The notes: generated by a model from the sequence alone, not told the origin. 64,000 nucleotides of DNA from Sphingomonas sp. Root710 (GCF_001429065.1 NZ_LMIB01000017.1:197646-261645), one strand, 5' to 3'; shown: positions 27,188 to 36,616, counted from the stretch's first letter. A program made the numbers and translations.

Positions 27188-27214
27188 AAAGGGCCGGTCG
27201 AGGACCGGCCCTTT
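27188..27214 (-). terminator. Rho-independent terminator of the DUF2171 gene
   Basis: Stem GGGCCGGTC / GACCGGCCC with a 3-base loop, followed on the minus strand by TTTTT. It lies 20 bases past the DUF2171 stop. Confidence 0.85.
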
Positions 27215-27233
27215 CGTCTGATCGAAAGATCGA

Positions 27234-28085
27234 TCAGTAGGTGCCCGCAAAGGCCCGGTTGAGGTTATGCGGGCCGTCATTGCCCTCCTCGTCCTTCCAT
27301 GCGGACTGTGCCTGCGCGGCGGTGCGATTGATGCGAACCTTGTCGCCGACCTCGACGATCCACGCCGAAGGGATAGAATGATGGTGACCGCCGGCATCCT
27401 TGTCGGTCTTTGTCAGCAGGATGCGGTCGCCGCGGACGTGATCGACCGTGCCGATATGCGCACCGTCCGATCCAACGACTTCCTGATGCTCCTGTACCTG
27501 CCCGAGCGACTGCCGCTGGGTCTGGCGCCGATTGCGCCAGCTGCCGAAGTCGTCATGGAATCGGCTCTCATTCTCGCGGCGATATTCGGCATAGTCGCGG
27601 TCGAGCGCCTCGACCTGACGGCGGCGCCATGCGCTGTAATTGGGGTCCTGGCCCCAGCCATCATGATCGCCGCGCGATCCCAGCCCATAGGTGCTGGTTG
27701 CGCCCGCGCCCCGGCCCGCGCCATAGTCTCCGCCTGCGCTATAGCCATAGCCCGCGGCAAACCCGCCGCCGCCATAGCGCGACGTATCGGCATAGCGGCC
27801 GCCCTCCGGATAGCGGCGCTCGCCATAGCGGCGTTCGTCGTCGCGCTCCTGGACACGCTCGTCCCAGCGGCGGCGGCGCTCCGCCTCCTCATCGCCGAAC
27901 CAGCTGCGAACCTCGTCGCCCGCGCGCTCGAAGAAACCGCGGTCATCGTCATAATCGCGCGGGCGGCCATATCCGCGCTCGCGCTCCCGGTAATCGCGAT
28001 CGCGATAATCGTCGCGGTCGCGCCCGCGATAGGCACGGTCGGCATAATCACTGTAGTCGCGTCGGGTATAGCGTTCGTAGCCCAT
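27234..28085 (-). CDS. DUF2171 domain-containing protein with Arg/Tyr/Asp-rich N-terminus
   Basis: 283 aa from ATG 28085, after GGAGGAGG. Residues 1-110 are low-complexity and charged (many RDY, YRD and RERER runs), then a Gly/Tyr-rich stretch 105-150, then SRFHDDFGSWRNRRQTQ and a C-terminal DUF2171 domain (about 205-275; VVGSDGAHIGTVDHVRGDRI, HHHSIPSAWI). Relatives contain this stress-associated barrel-like domain after a disordered repeat-rich arm. Probably a cytoplasmic stress protein; function unproven. Very strong codon bias produces large antisense open frames that are not genes. Confidence 0.82.
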   Translation of the reverse strand: MGYERYTRRDYSDYADRAYRGRDRDDYRDRDYRERERGYGRPRDYDDDRGFFERAGDEVRSWFGDEEAERRRRWDERVQERDDERRYGERRYPEGGRYADTSRYGGGGFAAGYGYSAGGDYGAGRGAGATSTYGLGSRGDHDGWGQDPNYSAWRRRQVEALDRDYAEYRRENESRFHDDFGSWRNRRQTQRQSLGQVQEHQEVVGSDGAHIGTVDHVRGDRILLTKTDKDAGGHHHSIPSAWIVEVGDKVRINRTAAQAQSAWKDEEGNDGPHNLNRAFAGTY

Positions 28086-28319
28086 GGCATCCTCCTCCTG
28101 TGACTGGCTTTGCCTTCGGCAGCGCTGCGGCGCGACCGTGCGGCAGAGGCGGAAAAACGTCTCGCGGTGCGGCGCTGTTCCGGAGTTTGAGGCGAGTGGG
28201 GAGGTGCGACGGACGGGCCGTTCGCCGGAGTGGCGGGCGACAAACCGAAGTTGGCATCCGGCGATTTTGCGCTGTTGCATCCGCTTCGCGCTGCGGCTAG
28301 AGGAAGCGCCCGGACGTGC

Positions 28320-28395
28320 GGGGCTGTAGCTCAGATGGGAGAGCGCTGCAATCGCACTGCAGAGGTCAGGGGTTCGATTCCCCTCAGCTCCACCA
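28320..28395 (+). tRNA. tRNA-Ala (anticodon CGC)
   Basis: Acceptor GGGGCTG pairs with CAGCTCC; D-arm GCTC...GAGC; anticodon arm CTGCA-ATCGCAC-TGCAG gives anticodon CGC, reading GCG; T-arm AGGGG-TTCGATT-CCCCT; 3' ACCA with CCA encoded. All stems pair (one G-T in the acceptor). Length 76. Confidence 0.97.
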
Positions 28396-28514
28396 CCCAC
28401 GTCGGCATCAACTGAAATCAGCGGCAGGCCAGAGGCGCACAGATGATGTGGGCTGGAGCAGGGCATGACATGTGTCGGGCCCGATTGCGGCGCCGACACC
28501 CACTCCAGACAAAA

Positions 28515-28542
28515 CAAGGGGCGGCATCGCTGCCGCCCCTTG
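28515..28542 (-). terminator. Rho-independent terminator of the HU gene
   Basis: 12-bp stem CAAGGGGCGGCA / TGCCGCCCCTTG with a TCGC loop; on the minus strand TTTTG follows. It lies 43 bases downstream of the HU stop codon. Confidence 0.85.
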
Positions 28543-28585
28543 TCCGTACCGATGACGGCGGCGCTGGAGACGCCGCCGATCCGGA

Positions 28586-28861
28586 TCAGCCGTTCAGCGC
28601 ATCCTTGAGCGCCTTGGCCGGCGTGAAGGAGACCTTCTTCGACGCCGCAATCGTCAGGGTCGCGCCGGTGGCCGGGTTGCGGCCTTCGCGCGCCGGACGG
28701 TTGGCGACCTTGAACTTGCCGAAGCCCGGCAGCGAAACTTCGTCACCCTTCTTGGCGGCGTCGGTGATCGCCTTGAGGGTGGCGTCGATGACGCGCTTGG
28801 CGGCGGCCTTATCGATACCCTGTTCGGCGGCGACGACGCCTGCGATGTCGGCAGTGTTCAT
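28586..28861 (-). CDS. hupB: DNA-binding protein HU
   Basis: 91 aa from ATG 28861 (MNTADIAGVVAAEQG), with AGGAG eight bases upstream; two in-frame codons before it are unlikely. Signature region VSLPGFGKFKVANRPAREGRNPATG spans the beta arm start, with the conserved Pro-containing RNPATG tip. A small basic histone-like protein that bends DNA as a dimer in the nucleoid. Single gene with its own terminator; the A+T-rich stretch 28970-29020 upstream probably holds its promoter. Confidence 0.95.
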   Translation of the reverse strand: MNTADIAGVVAAEQGIDKAAAKRVIDATLKAITDAAKKGDEVSLPGFGKFKVANRPAREGRNPATGATLTIAASKKVSFTPAKALKDALNG

Positions 28862-29059
28862 GATCACTCCTGGTCTTTGCTTGATAAACTGGCTTTACGC
28901 CGCCGGGGCAGCGCAAGGCGCCTCTTGTGCGCGGCGTTTTTCGTTCGGGCAATTGGAAACTGGCGTGAAAAGCTGAAAAAAATGGGTCCCGGTCGAATTC
29001 GGAGCATTTTTTTCGACGAGACGCCCGCTCCACGGGATATTTCGCGGAACCTTGGAGGG

Positions 29060-30400
29060 TCAGCGCCCGGTTTTCGTCGGAGTCGCAAGCAATTTGTCGA
29101 TACGCCGGCCATCCATGTCGACCACCTCGAACCGCCAGCCCTTGTGGCTGAACGACTCGCCGGTGGTGGGCAAATGCTTGAGCCGCCACAGGGCGAAGCC
29201 CGCGGCGGTCGCGAAATCGCGGTCCTCGGGCAGGTGAATGTCGAGCCGGTCGGCCATCGTATCCGCGGCGAGCGTGCCCGAGATCAGCCAGCTGCCGTCG
29301 TCGCGCTCGACCAGCGGCGGATCGGTGTCCTGATCCTGATCCGACGCGAATTCCCCGGCGATCGCGGCGAGCAGATTGGCCGGTGCCACCAGCCCTTCGA
29401 AATGGCCATATTCGTCATGGATGAAGGCCATCGGCACTTCGGCTTCGCGCAGCGCCTTCAGCACATCCATCGCATCGACATGATCGGGGATCGAAAGCCC
29501 TTTGCGCATGATCGCGCGCAGGTCGATCGGCCCGCCATCGACGAGGACCCGGACAAGGTCGCGCGAATGGACCACGCCGATGATCTCGTCGACAGACCCC
29601 TCCGCCACCGGCATGCGGCTGTGCGGCATCCTGGCAATCTGGGCGCGGATCGTCTCCGGATCAGCGTTGATGTCGATCCATTCGACCTCGGTGCGCGGTG
29701 TCATCACCTCGCGCACCGGGCGGTCGGCGAGGCGCACCACGCCCGAGATGATCGCGCGCTCGCTCTCTTCGATCACCCCGGCCGACGATGCCTCGGCAAC
29801 GATCAGGTGAAGCTCCTCCGCTGTGACATGGTTCTCGGTCTCGCGGTCGAGGCCGAGGATCGCGAAGATCAGCGCGCTCGTCCGGTCGAGCAGCCAGACG
29901 AAGGGTGCGGTCAGCCGCGACAGCCACAGCATCGGCACCGCCATTACCGCGGCGATCGGCTCGGGCGCGCGCAGCGCGAACTGCTTGGGCACGAGTTCGC
30001 CGACGATCAGCGAGGCGAAGGTCGTCACCGCGATCACCAGGCCGAAGCCGATTTCGGGCGCGCTTTCGGCGGGCACGCCAAGCAGCGCGAGGCGCTCACC
30101 GACCGGCCCGCCCAAGCTCGCCCCCGAATAGGCGCCGGCGAGGATGCCGATCAGGGTGATGCCGATCTGGACGGTTGAGAGGAATTTGCCGGGATCGGCG
30201 GCGAGATCGATCGCGGTCCGCGCACCGCGGCGGCCCGCGCGCGCCATCGCCTCCATCCGGGCGCGGCGCGCCGAGACGATCGCGAGTTCGGACATCGCGA
30301 ACAGGCCGTTGAGCGCGACGAGGGCGATGATCACCACCAGGTCGAACCAGGGAAATGGGGATGGGGGGACAGGCTGCGGCATGGCGCTGGCGACGTTCAT
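29060..30400 (-). CDS. CNNM/CorC-type transporter-like protein (hemolysin family)
   Basis: 446 aa. DUF21/CNNM membrane domain 1-200 with four hydrophobic segments (FDLVVIIALVALNGLFAM first), a tandem CBS pair about 220-340 (VMTPRTEVEWIDI; IGVVHSRDLVRVL; AFIHDEYGHFEGLV) and a C-terminal CorC_HlyC domain about 355-440. Relatives are Mg2+/Co2+ efflux or resistance proteins in the inner membrane; the hemolysin label is historical. ATG 30400 is used; ATG 30382 is an alternative. Confidence 0.9.
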   Translation of the reverse strand: MNVASAMPQPVPPSPFPWFDLVVIIALVALNGLFAMSELAIVSARRARMEAMARAGRRGARTAIDLAADPGKFLSTVQIGITLIGILAGAYSGASLGGPVGERLALLGVPAESAPEIGFGLVIAVTTFASLIVGELVPKQFALRAPEPIAAVMAVPMLWLSRLTAPFVWLLDRTSALIFAILGLDRETENHVTAEELHLIVAEASSAGVIEESERAIISGVVRLADRPVREVMTPRTEVEWIDINADPETIRAQIARMPHSRMPVAEGSVDEIIGVVHSRDLVRVLVDGGPIDLRAIMRKGLSIPDHVDAMDVLKALREAEVPMAFIHDEYGHFEGLVAPANLLAAIAGEFASDQDQDTDPPLVERDDGSWLISGTLAADTMADRLDIHLPEDRDFATAAGFALWRLKHLPTTGESFSHKGWRFEVVDMDGRRIDKLLATPTKTGR

Positions 30401-30512
30401 GCCGTGGATTTCAGAATTTCACAACCATCCGCTGCCGTTCAGGACGGATGTGCAACAATTCGCGCGCTGATCGGTTCTGCCCGGACCCCTTCACGATCAA
30501 TAGGAGACATCG

Positions 30513-31181
30513 ATGCGACGGACCAAAACGGCGATAGCCATCCTGGCGGCGTCGACGCTGCTGGCGGGCTGCGTCACCAATCCCGAGACCGGCGAACGCA
30601 CATTGTCCAAGGCGGCTATCGGCGCGCTGGCCGGCACCGCGCTGGGCGCGGGCGCGGGCGCGCTGGTCGGCGGCAAGCACAACCGCACCGAGGCCATCGT
30701 CGGCGCGGGCATCGGCGCAATCGCCGGCGGCGCAATCGGCGCCTATATGGATCGCCAGGAGGCCAAGCTGCGCCAGCAGACCGCCGGCACCGGTGTCGAC
30801 GTCGTCCGCCAGGGCGACGAGCTTCTGCTCAACATGCCATCGGGCATCACCTTCGCCACCAACAGCTATGCGATCGAGCCGCAGTTCCGCGACACGCTCG
30901 ACAAGGTGGCCGCGACGCTGGCCGAATATAACCAGACCTATGTCGACGTGTATGGCCATACCGATTCGACGGGGTCGGACGCCATCAACGAGCCGCTGTC
31001 GCGCAACCGCGCCGAGGCGGTGTCGAACTATTTGTCGGGCCATGGCGTCGCGGCGGCGCGGATCGGCACCCAGGGCTTCGGCTCGCGCCAGCCGATCGCG
31101 TCCAACGCGACGGTCGAGGGGCGGCAGAAGAACCGGCGAGTCGAGATCAAGATCGTGCCCGTGAAAGACACCAACGTCTGA
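30513..31181 (+). CDS. OmpA-family lipoprotein with glycine-zipper segment
   Basis: 222 aa from ATG 30513, after AGGAG. Lipobox LLAGC puts the lipidated Cys at residue 20. Glycine-zipper stretch about 35-80 (repeated AGAGALVGG/GAGIGAIAGG), then an OmpA C-terminal peptidoglycan-binding domain about 100-215 (ITFATNSYAIEP; VYGHTDSTGSDAINEPLS; RNRAEAV; GFGSRQPIASN). Predicted outer-membrane lipoprotein that grips peptidoglycan, similar to YiaD. Convergent with tadA, with 22 bases between stops. Confidence 0.92.
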   Translation: MRRTKTAIAILAASTLLAGCVTNPETGERTLSKAAIGALAGTALGAGAGALVGGKHNRTEAIVGAGIGAIAGGAIGAYMDRQEAKLRQQTAGTGVDVVRQGDELLLNMPSGITFATNSYAIEPQFRDTLDKVAATLAEYNQTYVDVYGHTDSTGSDAINEPLSRNRAEAVSNYLSGHGVAAARIGTQGFGSRQPIASNATVEGRQKNRRVEIKIVPVKDTNV

Positions 31182-31203
31182 ACAAGGCCATCGCGGCGGG
31201 GCC

Positions 31204-31656
31204 TCATCGCCTCGCCGCGAAGAAGCTGCGCAGAAGATCGGCCGATTCGACCTCGCCGATCCCGCCATAGATTTCGGGGCGGTGATGACAGGTCGGCTGC
31301 GCGAAGAAGCGCGGCCCATGGACCACCGCCCCGCCCTTGGGATCGTCCGCGCCATAATAGAGCCGCCGCAGCCGCGCGTGCGATATCGCGCCCGCGCACA
31401 TCGCGCAGGGCTCGAGCGTGACATAGAGATCACAATCGTCGAGCCGCTGCGCGCCCAATCGCGCGGAGGCGGCGCGGATCGCTTCCATCTCGGCATGGGC
31501 GGTGGGATCGGCACCCCGGCTCATCCGGTTGGCAGCGGCGGCGATCACATCGTCACCGCGCATGACCACGGCGCCGACCGGCACTTCGCCGCTGGCCGCC
31601 GCTTCGATCGCGAGATCGAGCGCGAGCCGCATTGGATAGGGCAGCAAAAGGTTCAT
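31204..31656 (-). CDS. tadA: tRNA-specific adenosine deaminase TadA
   Basis: 150 aa. Zinc and catalytic motifs HAEMEAIRAA and PCAMCAGAI, and NRMSRGADPTAHAE just before the first. It deaminates A34 to inosine in tRNA-Arg(ACG), an essential step for decoding. The family size and the C-terminal helix (ESADLLRSFFAARR) agree. Confidence 0.93.
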   Translation of the reverse strand: MNLLLPYPMRLALDLAIEAAASGEVPVGAVVMRGDDVIAAAANRMSRGADPTAHAEMEAIRAASARLGAQRLDDCDLYVTLEPCAMCAGAISHARLRRLYYGADDPKGGAVVHGPRFFAQPTCHHRPEIYGGIGEVESADLLRSFFAARR

Positions 31657-31689
31657 CGCCCCCGCTGTACGGGGCGATTCGACGCAGCG

Positions 31690-31896
31690 CTAGCGGATGG
31701 GGATGCGTTCGGGAATTAGAAGCAGAACCAGCGCCAGAACGACGCCTGGAAGCCAGCCGATCACGGTCAGAACCACCGTCAGCCAGAATGCGGGGGTAAT
31801 CCCGCGCGCAAGAAATACGCCGAGCGGCGGCAGCAGGATCGCGGCCACCAGCGCCCAAGGCGAGATGGGAGCCGCCGATATCTGCTGCCGCGCCAT
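31690..31896 (-). CDS. YqaE/Pmp3 family small membrane protein
   Basis: 68 aa, two hydrophobic helices (PWALVAAILLPPLGVFLARG and FWLTVVLTVIGWLPGVVLAL), the hallmark LPPLGVFL motif of Pmp3/UPF0057. Small inner-membrane proteins of this family are linked to membrane potential and cold or salt stress in other organisms. It ends three bases before the next gene's stop region on the same strand, so it may be co-transcribed with the gene upstream at 32217. Confidence 0.88.
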   Translation of the reverse strand: MARQQISAAPISPWALVAAILLPPLGVFLARGITPAFWLTVVLTVIGWLPGVVLALVLLLIPERIPIR

Positions 31897-31899
31897 GGA

Positions 31900-32217
31900 T
31901 TAGTTGGCCTTCTGGACGTCGACCGTCGGGACCTTGATGTCTTCCTTGGTGGTGCCGACTTCGACCTTGGGCACGGTGATATCGGTCTGCTTGGTGCCGA
32001 CATCGACCTTGGCGGTGTCGACGTCGAACGCCGGGGCCTGGCCGCCCTGAACCGAAACCTCGGGAGCCTTCATCTCCTTGGTCTGGTTGATGTCGATCAG
32101 CCCGAAGGCGAAAGCCGCGATGACCGCCAGGACGGCGATGACGGCAACGATGATGCCAACCCGGGCGCCGTTATTGCGCGCGGGATATTCATTATAATGC
32201 TCGCGGGTCGTGTTCAC
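31900..32217 (-). CDS. Single-pass membrane protein with repetitive Val/Thr/Lys tail, unknown
   Basis: 105 aa from GTG 32217, which has GAGGAG nine bases upstream; the frame is open further up to 32283 but without a ribosome site. Residues about 20-43 are one TM helix (VGIIVAVIAVLAVIAAFAFG). The exported or cytosolic tail has imperfect repeats (VDVGTKQTDITVPKVEVGTT, then KEDIKVPTVDVQ) suggestive of beta-strand repeats. Similar small proteins are seen in sphingomonads without known function. Immediately upstream of the Pmp3 gene. Confidence 0.7.
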   Translation of the reverse strand: MNTTREHYNEYPARNNGARVGIIVAVIAVLAVIAAFAFGLIDINQTKEMKAPEVSVQGGQAPAFDVDTAKVDVGTKQTDITVPKVEVGTTKEDIKVPTVDVQKAN

Positions 32218-32300
32218 CTTGGGCACTCCTCGGATAAATGATATCGGAGCCCCAACAACGTTCGTTCTGCCGGAGAGTTGCATCGCGCCGGACGCGCGGC

Positions 32301-32329
32301 TTGACGAATCTCCGCATCGCCGCTATCCG
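32301..32329 (+). promoter_or_regulatory. Promoter of rpmB
   Basis: TTGACG (32301-32306), 17-base spacer, TATCCG (32324-32329), 42 bases before the L28 start codon. Good fit to a housekeeping sigma factor promoter. Confidence 0.65.
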
Positions 32330-32370
32330 CCGCGACTTTCCGGGCAACCCGAACATCAGGACGAAGTACA

Positions 32371-32661
32371 ATGTCGCGCATCTGCGAGCTGACCGGCAAG
32401 GGCCGCCAAGTGGGCCACAACGTGTCCCATGCCAACAACAAGACCAAGCGGACCTTTCTGCCGAACCTGCAGAATGTGACGCTGATCTCCGATTCGCTCG
32501 GCAAGGGCGTCAAGCTGAAGGTCTCGACCCACGGCCTGCGTTCGGTCGAGCATGTCGGCGGCCTCGACAACTGGCTGCTCAAGACCTCGGACGACTCGCT
32601 CTCGCTGCGCGCACGCCGCCTGAAGCGCGAGATCGCCAAGAAGCAGCAGGCTGCCGCTTAA
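32371..32661 (+). CDS. rpmB: 50S ribosomal protein L28
   Basis: 96 aa. Characteristic N-terminus [20 protein letters not shown] and [11 protein letters not shown], then [20 protein letters not shown]. Alphaproteobacterial-length form. Part of the large ribosomal subunit. Not followed by rpmG here. A hairpin at 32691-32729 ends the transcript. Confidence 0.97.
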   Translation: MSRICELTGKGRQVGHNVSHANNKTKRTFLPNLQNVTLISDSLGKGVKLKVSTHGLRSVEHVGGLDNWLLKTSDDSLSLRARRLKREIAKKQQAAA

Positions 32662-32690
32662 GATTTCTTCCGCCTCGGCGGAAACGAGAG

Positions 32691-32729
32691 AGACGAAAGC
32701 CGGATCGCCTAGCGGTCCGGCTTTCGTCT
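32691..32729 (+). terminator. Hairpin terminator downstream of rpmB
   Basis: 14-bp arms AGACGAAAGCCGGA / TCCGGCTTTCGTCT around an 11-base loop. The T-run after it is weak. A smaller hairpin TTCCGCC-TC-GGCGGAA precedes it. Confidence 0.75.
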
Positions 32730-32757
32730 TGTCTGGATTATAGACCGCCCTTCCCAC

Positions 32758-32858
32758 CGTCATTCCCGCGAAAGCGGGAATCCATCTGGCCGCTTGGTCG
32801 AGACTCTCGTGGTTCAGAGTGCGTTCGCCGGTGGATTCCCGCCTTCGCGGGAATGACG
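32758..32858. repeat. Palindromic intergenic repeat (CGTCATTCCCGCG family)
   Basis: Inverted arms CGTCATTCCCGCGAAAGCGG and CCGCCTTCGCGGGAATGACG around about 60 bases; close relative of 15882-15974. It lies between rpmB and the convergent phytase-like gene. Confidence 0.8.
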
Positions 32859-32878
32859 ATAATGGATAGGGCAGCGCG

Positions 32879-33844
32879 CTATTGCCGAGGGCTGTCCATA
32901 AGTTCGAACTTCAGCAAAAGCGTCCGCTCGATCGGCACCTGATTGTCGTCGGAGATGATCCACAGCATCGTCCGCCCGCCTTCGCGGGTGACGCTGATGC
33001 CCTCCATATTGTCGACATTGAGCGGTGGCTTGAGTTCGGCGATCAATTCGCCGGTCACGGTGGCGTCGGGCTTTATATCGGCAGGATCGACGATGCTGAT
33101 CGCGGTCCAGAAGCCGTCGAACAGGCTGAAGTGGCGGTGGAGCACGACGATGCGGCCGTCAGGCAATTGCTGCGCGTCGGTCGGAACATAGCCGAGCGGG
33201 GGACGATAGCCGAAGCGGAAGGGCACGTTCTTGGGATTGGTAGGATCGCTCGGGAACATCAGCGCCAGATGGACATGCGGCGCGATTGCCTGCCCCTCGG
33301 CGAACACCACGAATCGCCCGCCATCGAGCCGCACCATCGCCTCCGGCCCCGAATTGCGTGACCAGTTCCGCATCGCGGGCGGAAAGGCCATGCCGCGAAG
33401 TTCCTTGAAGTCCGGTCCGTATCGCAGGATCGCGTTGCGATATTCGAAGCCGACCCAGATGTCGCCCTCGGGCCCGATGGTCATCGATTCGGAATCGCGA
33501 TCGCCCCGGTCGCCGCGATCGGACGGCAGAGCGGTGAGCCGGCCGAAGCGGGTGCCGCTGACCTCGCCCGATGGCGACAAGCGGAAGCGCATATGGTCGC
33601 CGGTATCGGCGAGCGCGAGCACCTCGTCACCGTCGACGCGCAATGCCGAATAGCCGCCGAAATTGCCTTGGCGGCTGGTCAGGTGCCATCCGGCGACATA
33701 GCGCAGCCGCCCGAAGACGCGGTGCGCCGGATCGTCGGGGTCGATCGGCACCGGCGTCGCGATCACCGGAACGTCGGACGCCTGGGGAAAGCCCGCCGAC
33801 CCCGGCAATAGACAGAACAGCAATGCGGCCAGCGCCTTCTTCAT
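32879..33844 (-). CDS. Exported phytase-like esterase-fold protein
   Basis: 321 aa. Signal peptide about 1-19. A beta-propeller-like body with GGYSALRVDGDEVLALADTG, DSESMTIGPEGDIWVGFEYR and NVDNMEGISVTREGGRTMLW, the pattern of the esterase-like activity of phytase domain. Catalytic assignment is not possible by eye. Predicted periplasmic or secreted hydrolase. Stand-alone gene, convergent with rpmB. Confidence 0.82.
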   Translation of the reverse strand: MKKALAALLFCLLPGSAGFPQASDVPVIATPVPIDPDDPAHRVFGRLRYVAGWHLTSRQGNFGGYSALRVDGDEVLALADTGDHMRFRLSPSGEVSGTRFGRLTALPSDRGDRGDRDSESMTIGPEGDIWVGFEYRNAILRYGPDFKELRGMAFPPAMRNWSRNSGPEAMVRLDGGRFVVFAEGQAIAPHVHLALMFPSDPTNPKNVPFRFGYRPPLGYVPTDAQQLPDGRIVVLHRHFSLFDGFWTAISIVDPADIKPDATVTGELIAELKPPLNVDNMEGISVTREGGRTMLWIISDDNQVPIERTLLLKFELMDSPRQ

Positions 33845-34059
33845 GGCGGGGCCGATAAAGGCTCAGGGGCGATTCCCCAAGGAAATTACGGGCGCTACCG
33901 CCGCGCCGAAGCGATTGAGGAAGATGAACAATCGCCAACAGACGCGTTCAGCAAGGGCTCACGCGAATCATGGAATAAGCGTCTCATCGATCGGGCCCTG
34001 TTGGCCGTTTCGACGGGTTCCGCATCGGCGGAGCGCGCGGTTGAGACAAGGAGGTTTTT

Positions 34060-34452
34060 ATGTTGCGCAAGTTTCTCATGGCCGCCGCTGCTTCCGCGGC
34101 CGTTGTCACCGCAGTGGCCCCGGTTGCTGCCGAAGCACAATATTATGGCGGCCGCTACGAGCAGGTCCGGCATGATCGCGACCATTATGGCCGCCAATAT
34201 CGGGGCGACCGTTATTATGGCGACCGCCGCTATTATGCCGATCGTGGGCGCTATTATGGCGGCCGGGACTATTATCGCGGCCGCTGCCGCGACAAGGGCA
34301 CCGGCGGCACGATCCTCGGCGCGATCGCCGGCGGCCTGCTCGGCAACGAGATCGGCAATGGCCGCTATGACCGCGGCGACGGCACCACCGGCGCCATCAT
34401 CGGCGCTGGCGTAGGCGCCCTCGCTGGACGCGCCATCGACCGTAACTGCTAA
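34060..34452 (+). CDS. Glycine-zipper 2TM (17-kDa surface-antigen-like) exported protein
   Basis: 130 aa from ATG 34060, after AAGGAGG. Signal peptide about 1-26 (AEAQ). Tyr/Arg/Asp-rich middle (RYYGDRRYYADRGRYYGG) and a glycine-zipper double helix at 82-125 (GGTILGAIAGGLLGNEIG and TGAIIGAGVGALAGRAID). Such proteins span or line the outer membrane or periplasm. Single gene followed by a very strong terminator, suggesting high expression. The 215 bases before it show no other gene. Confidence 0.85.
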   Translation: MLRKFLMAAAASAAVVTAVAPVAAEAQYYGGRYEQVRHDRDHYGRQYRGDRYYGDRRYYADRGRYYGGRDYYRGRCRDKGTGGTILGAIAGGLLGNEIGNGRYDRGDGTTGAIIGAGVGALAGRAIDRNC

Positions 34453-34520
34453 AGCAAGACAGCTTCCCCGCGTGGCGTTGTGGGGAGAAGGGTCGTCAGC
34501 CTCGCTGGAGGAGCTGGCGG

Positions 34521-34563
34521 CCCTTCACTTTTTCCGCACAGCGGAAAAAGTGAAGGGTTTTTT
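34521..34563 (+). terminator. Strong Rho-independent terminator
   Basis: 16-bp stem CCCTTCACTTTTTCCG / CGGAAAAAGTGAAGGG, loop CACAG, followed by TTTTTT. It terminates the glycine-zipper gene about 70 bases after its stop. Confidence 0.9.
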
Positions 34564-34566
34564 GTT

Positions 34567-34770
34567 AGGCCTCAGGCGCCGGCGGTCGCATCCGCTCCCT
34601 TGGCTCCTCGCATAAGCTCGGACAGCCGTTCGGCCTTGCGGGACGCTACGCATCCCGATGCTTGAGTTCTGCCTCGGAGCCCGTCAGGGCTCCGCAAGCG
34701 CGAACGCGCGCCCGAGCTTATGCGAGGAAGCCAAGCAGGGCGGAGGCCCTGCGCCCGGCGTTTGAGGGCA
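34567..34770. repeat. Dispersed intergenic repeat, copy 2 (related to 6690-6792)
   Basis: Shares GCCGTTCGGCCTTGCGGGAC and flanking blocks with 6690-6792. The right half holds inverted counterparts (CGAGCTTATGCGAGGAAGCC mirrors the left GGCTCCTCGCATAAGCTCGG), so this copy is a full palindromic element of about 200 bp. It fills the gap before the cobT stop; no gene is seen in 34564-34777. Confidence 0.75.
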
Positions 34771-34777
34771 AACGCGC

Positions 34778-36616
34778 CTAGCGCGTTTCTAAATCAAACA
34801 ACCCCGCAAGCTGTTCCACCATCGTGCCACCGAGCTGCTCGACGTCCATGATCGTCACCGCCTTCTGATAATAGCGGGTCACGTCGTGGCCGATGCCGAT
34901 CGCGCAAAGTTCGACCGGCGAGCGGTTCTCGATCCAGCCGATCATCTGGCGCAGGTGGCGTTCCAGATAGGAACCGTTATTCACCGACAGCGTCGAATCG
35001 TCGACCGGGGCGCCGTCCGAGATCACCATGAGAATCTTGCGCTCCTCGCGCCGGCCGATCAGCCGGTTGTGCGCCCAGAGCAGCGCCTCGCCGTCGATAT
35101 TCTCCTTGAGCAGGCCTTCGCGCATCATCAGGCCGAGCGACTTGCGCGCGCGCCGCCAGGGCTCGTCGGCCTTCTTGTAGACGATGTGGCGCAGATCGTT
35201 GAGCCGCCCCGGCGCGGGCGGACGCCCCGCCGCCAGCCATGCCTCGCGCGACTGGCCGCCCTTCCAGGCGCGGGTGGTGAAACCCAATATCTCGGTCTTC
35301 ACCGCGCAGCGCTCCAGCGTGCGGGCGAGGATGTCGGCGCAGATTGCCGCGATCGAGATCGGCCGTCCGCGCATCGACCCCGAATTGTCGATCAGCAGCG
35401 TCACCACCGTGTCGCGGAAATCGATGTCACGCTCGATCTTGTAGCTCAGCGAATGGGCGGGATTGATCACGACGCGGGCGAGCCGGGCCGCGTCGAGCAG
35501 CCCTTCCTCCTGGTCGAAATCCCAGCTGCGATTCTGCTGCGCCATCAGCCGCCGCTGCAGCCGGTTGGCGAGCTTGGTCACCGCGCCCTGGAGATGGACG
35601 AGCTGCTGGTCGAGATAGGCGCGCAGCCGCGTCAGCTCTTCCTCGTCGCACAGTTCGGTGGCGGCGATCTCCTCATCATATTGGCTGGTATAGGCGTGAT
35701 AGTCGAAGCCGGGGGGCAGATCGGACATCGGCCGGTTGGGCCGGACCGGCATCATTCCCTCTTCGCCGTCATCCCCGAAATCGCTGTCGGCGTCGGACGA
35801 ATCATTCTCGTCGAGCTGACGCTGCTCGCCTTCTTCCTCCCCGCCCTCGGACTGCTCCGCGCGGGTTTCGACCTCCGAATCGCTAGAGCCGCCGGAGTCT
35901 TCGCCCTCTTCCTGCTGGTCTTCGCCTTCGTCCTGATCCTCGCCCTCGTCATTCTCGCCCGACTCGGGATCGATCTCGGGCGCCTGTTCGCCCTCGGTCA
36001 GCTCGAGATCCTCGAGCAGCCGGCCGACCAGTTTCGCGAAGGCAGCCTGATCATCGAACGCCAGTTCGAGTGCATCGAGGTCCTTACCAGCCTTGTCCTC
36101 GATCCAGTCGCGGACCAGCGCCAGCCCGGGCAGGGCGATATCGGGCGGGGCCTGACCGGTCAGCCGTTCGCGCACCAGCAGGCCGATCGCGGTCGACAGC
36201 GGCACTTCCTCGCGCACCCGCGCACGCACCAGCGGGTCGGAGCGCAGCCGCATCTCCAGCGCCTGACCCAGATTGGCGCGCACCCCCTCCATCTGCCGCG
36301 CGCCGATCGCCTCGACCCGCGCTTGTTCGACCGCGTCGTGGACGGCGCGCGCCACCGGCTCGGCCGGGGCGGTACGGTCATGGATCGCCTGGCTATGATG
36401 ACGCAGCTTGAGCGCGAAACCATCGGCGAAGCCGCGTGCTTCGGCCACGGCCTGCGCCGGCAGACTGCGCGGCGGCATCGGCACCCGAATCTGTTTGTAG
36501 GATGACGATGGCGCTTCGGCGGTAAAGCTCAGCTCGAGTTCAGGCTCGCGCGCGATCGCGCGCGCTGTGCCACCCAGGACGAGGCGAAAATCTTCTAGGG
36601 GCGATTTGTCGGCCAT
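34778..36616 (-). CDS. cobT: Cobaltochelatase subunit CobT
   Basis: 612 aa. N-terminal CobT region 1-210, an acidic Glu/Asp/Gln-rich linker about 215-290, and a C-terminal VWA domain with MIDAS motif [11 protein letters not shown] and later [13 protein letters not shown]. CobT and CobS form the AAA+ chaperone complex that, with CobN, inserts Co2+ into hydrogenobyrinate a,c-diamide in aerobic B12 synthesis. CobN is not in the window. The ATG overlaps the phosphatase stop (TGATG). Some organisms keep CobST-like pairs for other roles, so B12 synthesis is probable but not certain. Confidence 0.92.
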   Translation of the reverse strand: MADKSPLEDFRLVLGGTARAIAREPELELSFTAEAPSSSYKQIRVPMPPRSLPAQAVAEARGFADGFALKLRHHSQAIHDRTAPAEPVARAVHDAVEQARVEAIGARQMEGVRANLGQALEMRLRSDPLVRARVREEVPLSTAIGLLVRERLTGQAPPDIALPGLALVRDWIEDKAGKDLDALELAFDDQAAFAKLVGRLLEDLELTEGEQAPEIDPESGENDEGEDQDEGEDQQEEGEDSGGSSDSEVETRAEQSEGGEEEGEQRQLDENDSSDADSDFGDDGEEGMMPVRPNRPMSDLPPGFDYHAYTSQYDEEIAATELCDEEELTRLRAYLDQQLVHLQGAVTKLANRLQRRLMAQQNRSWDFDQEEGLLDAARLARVVINPAHSLSYKIERDIDFRDTVVTLLIDNSGSMRGRPISIAAICADILARTLERCAVKTEILGFTTRAWKGGQSREAWLAAGRPPAPGRLNDLRHIVYKKADEPWRRARKSLGLMMREGLLKENIDGEALLWAHNRLIGRREERKILMVISDGAPVDDSTLSVNNGSYLERHLRQMIGWIENRSPVELCAIGIGHDVTRYYQKAVTIMDVEQLGGTMVEQLAGLFDLETR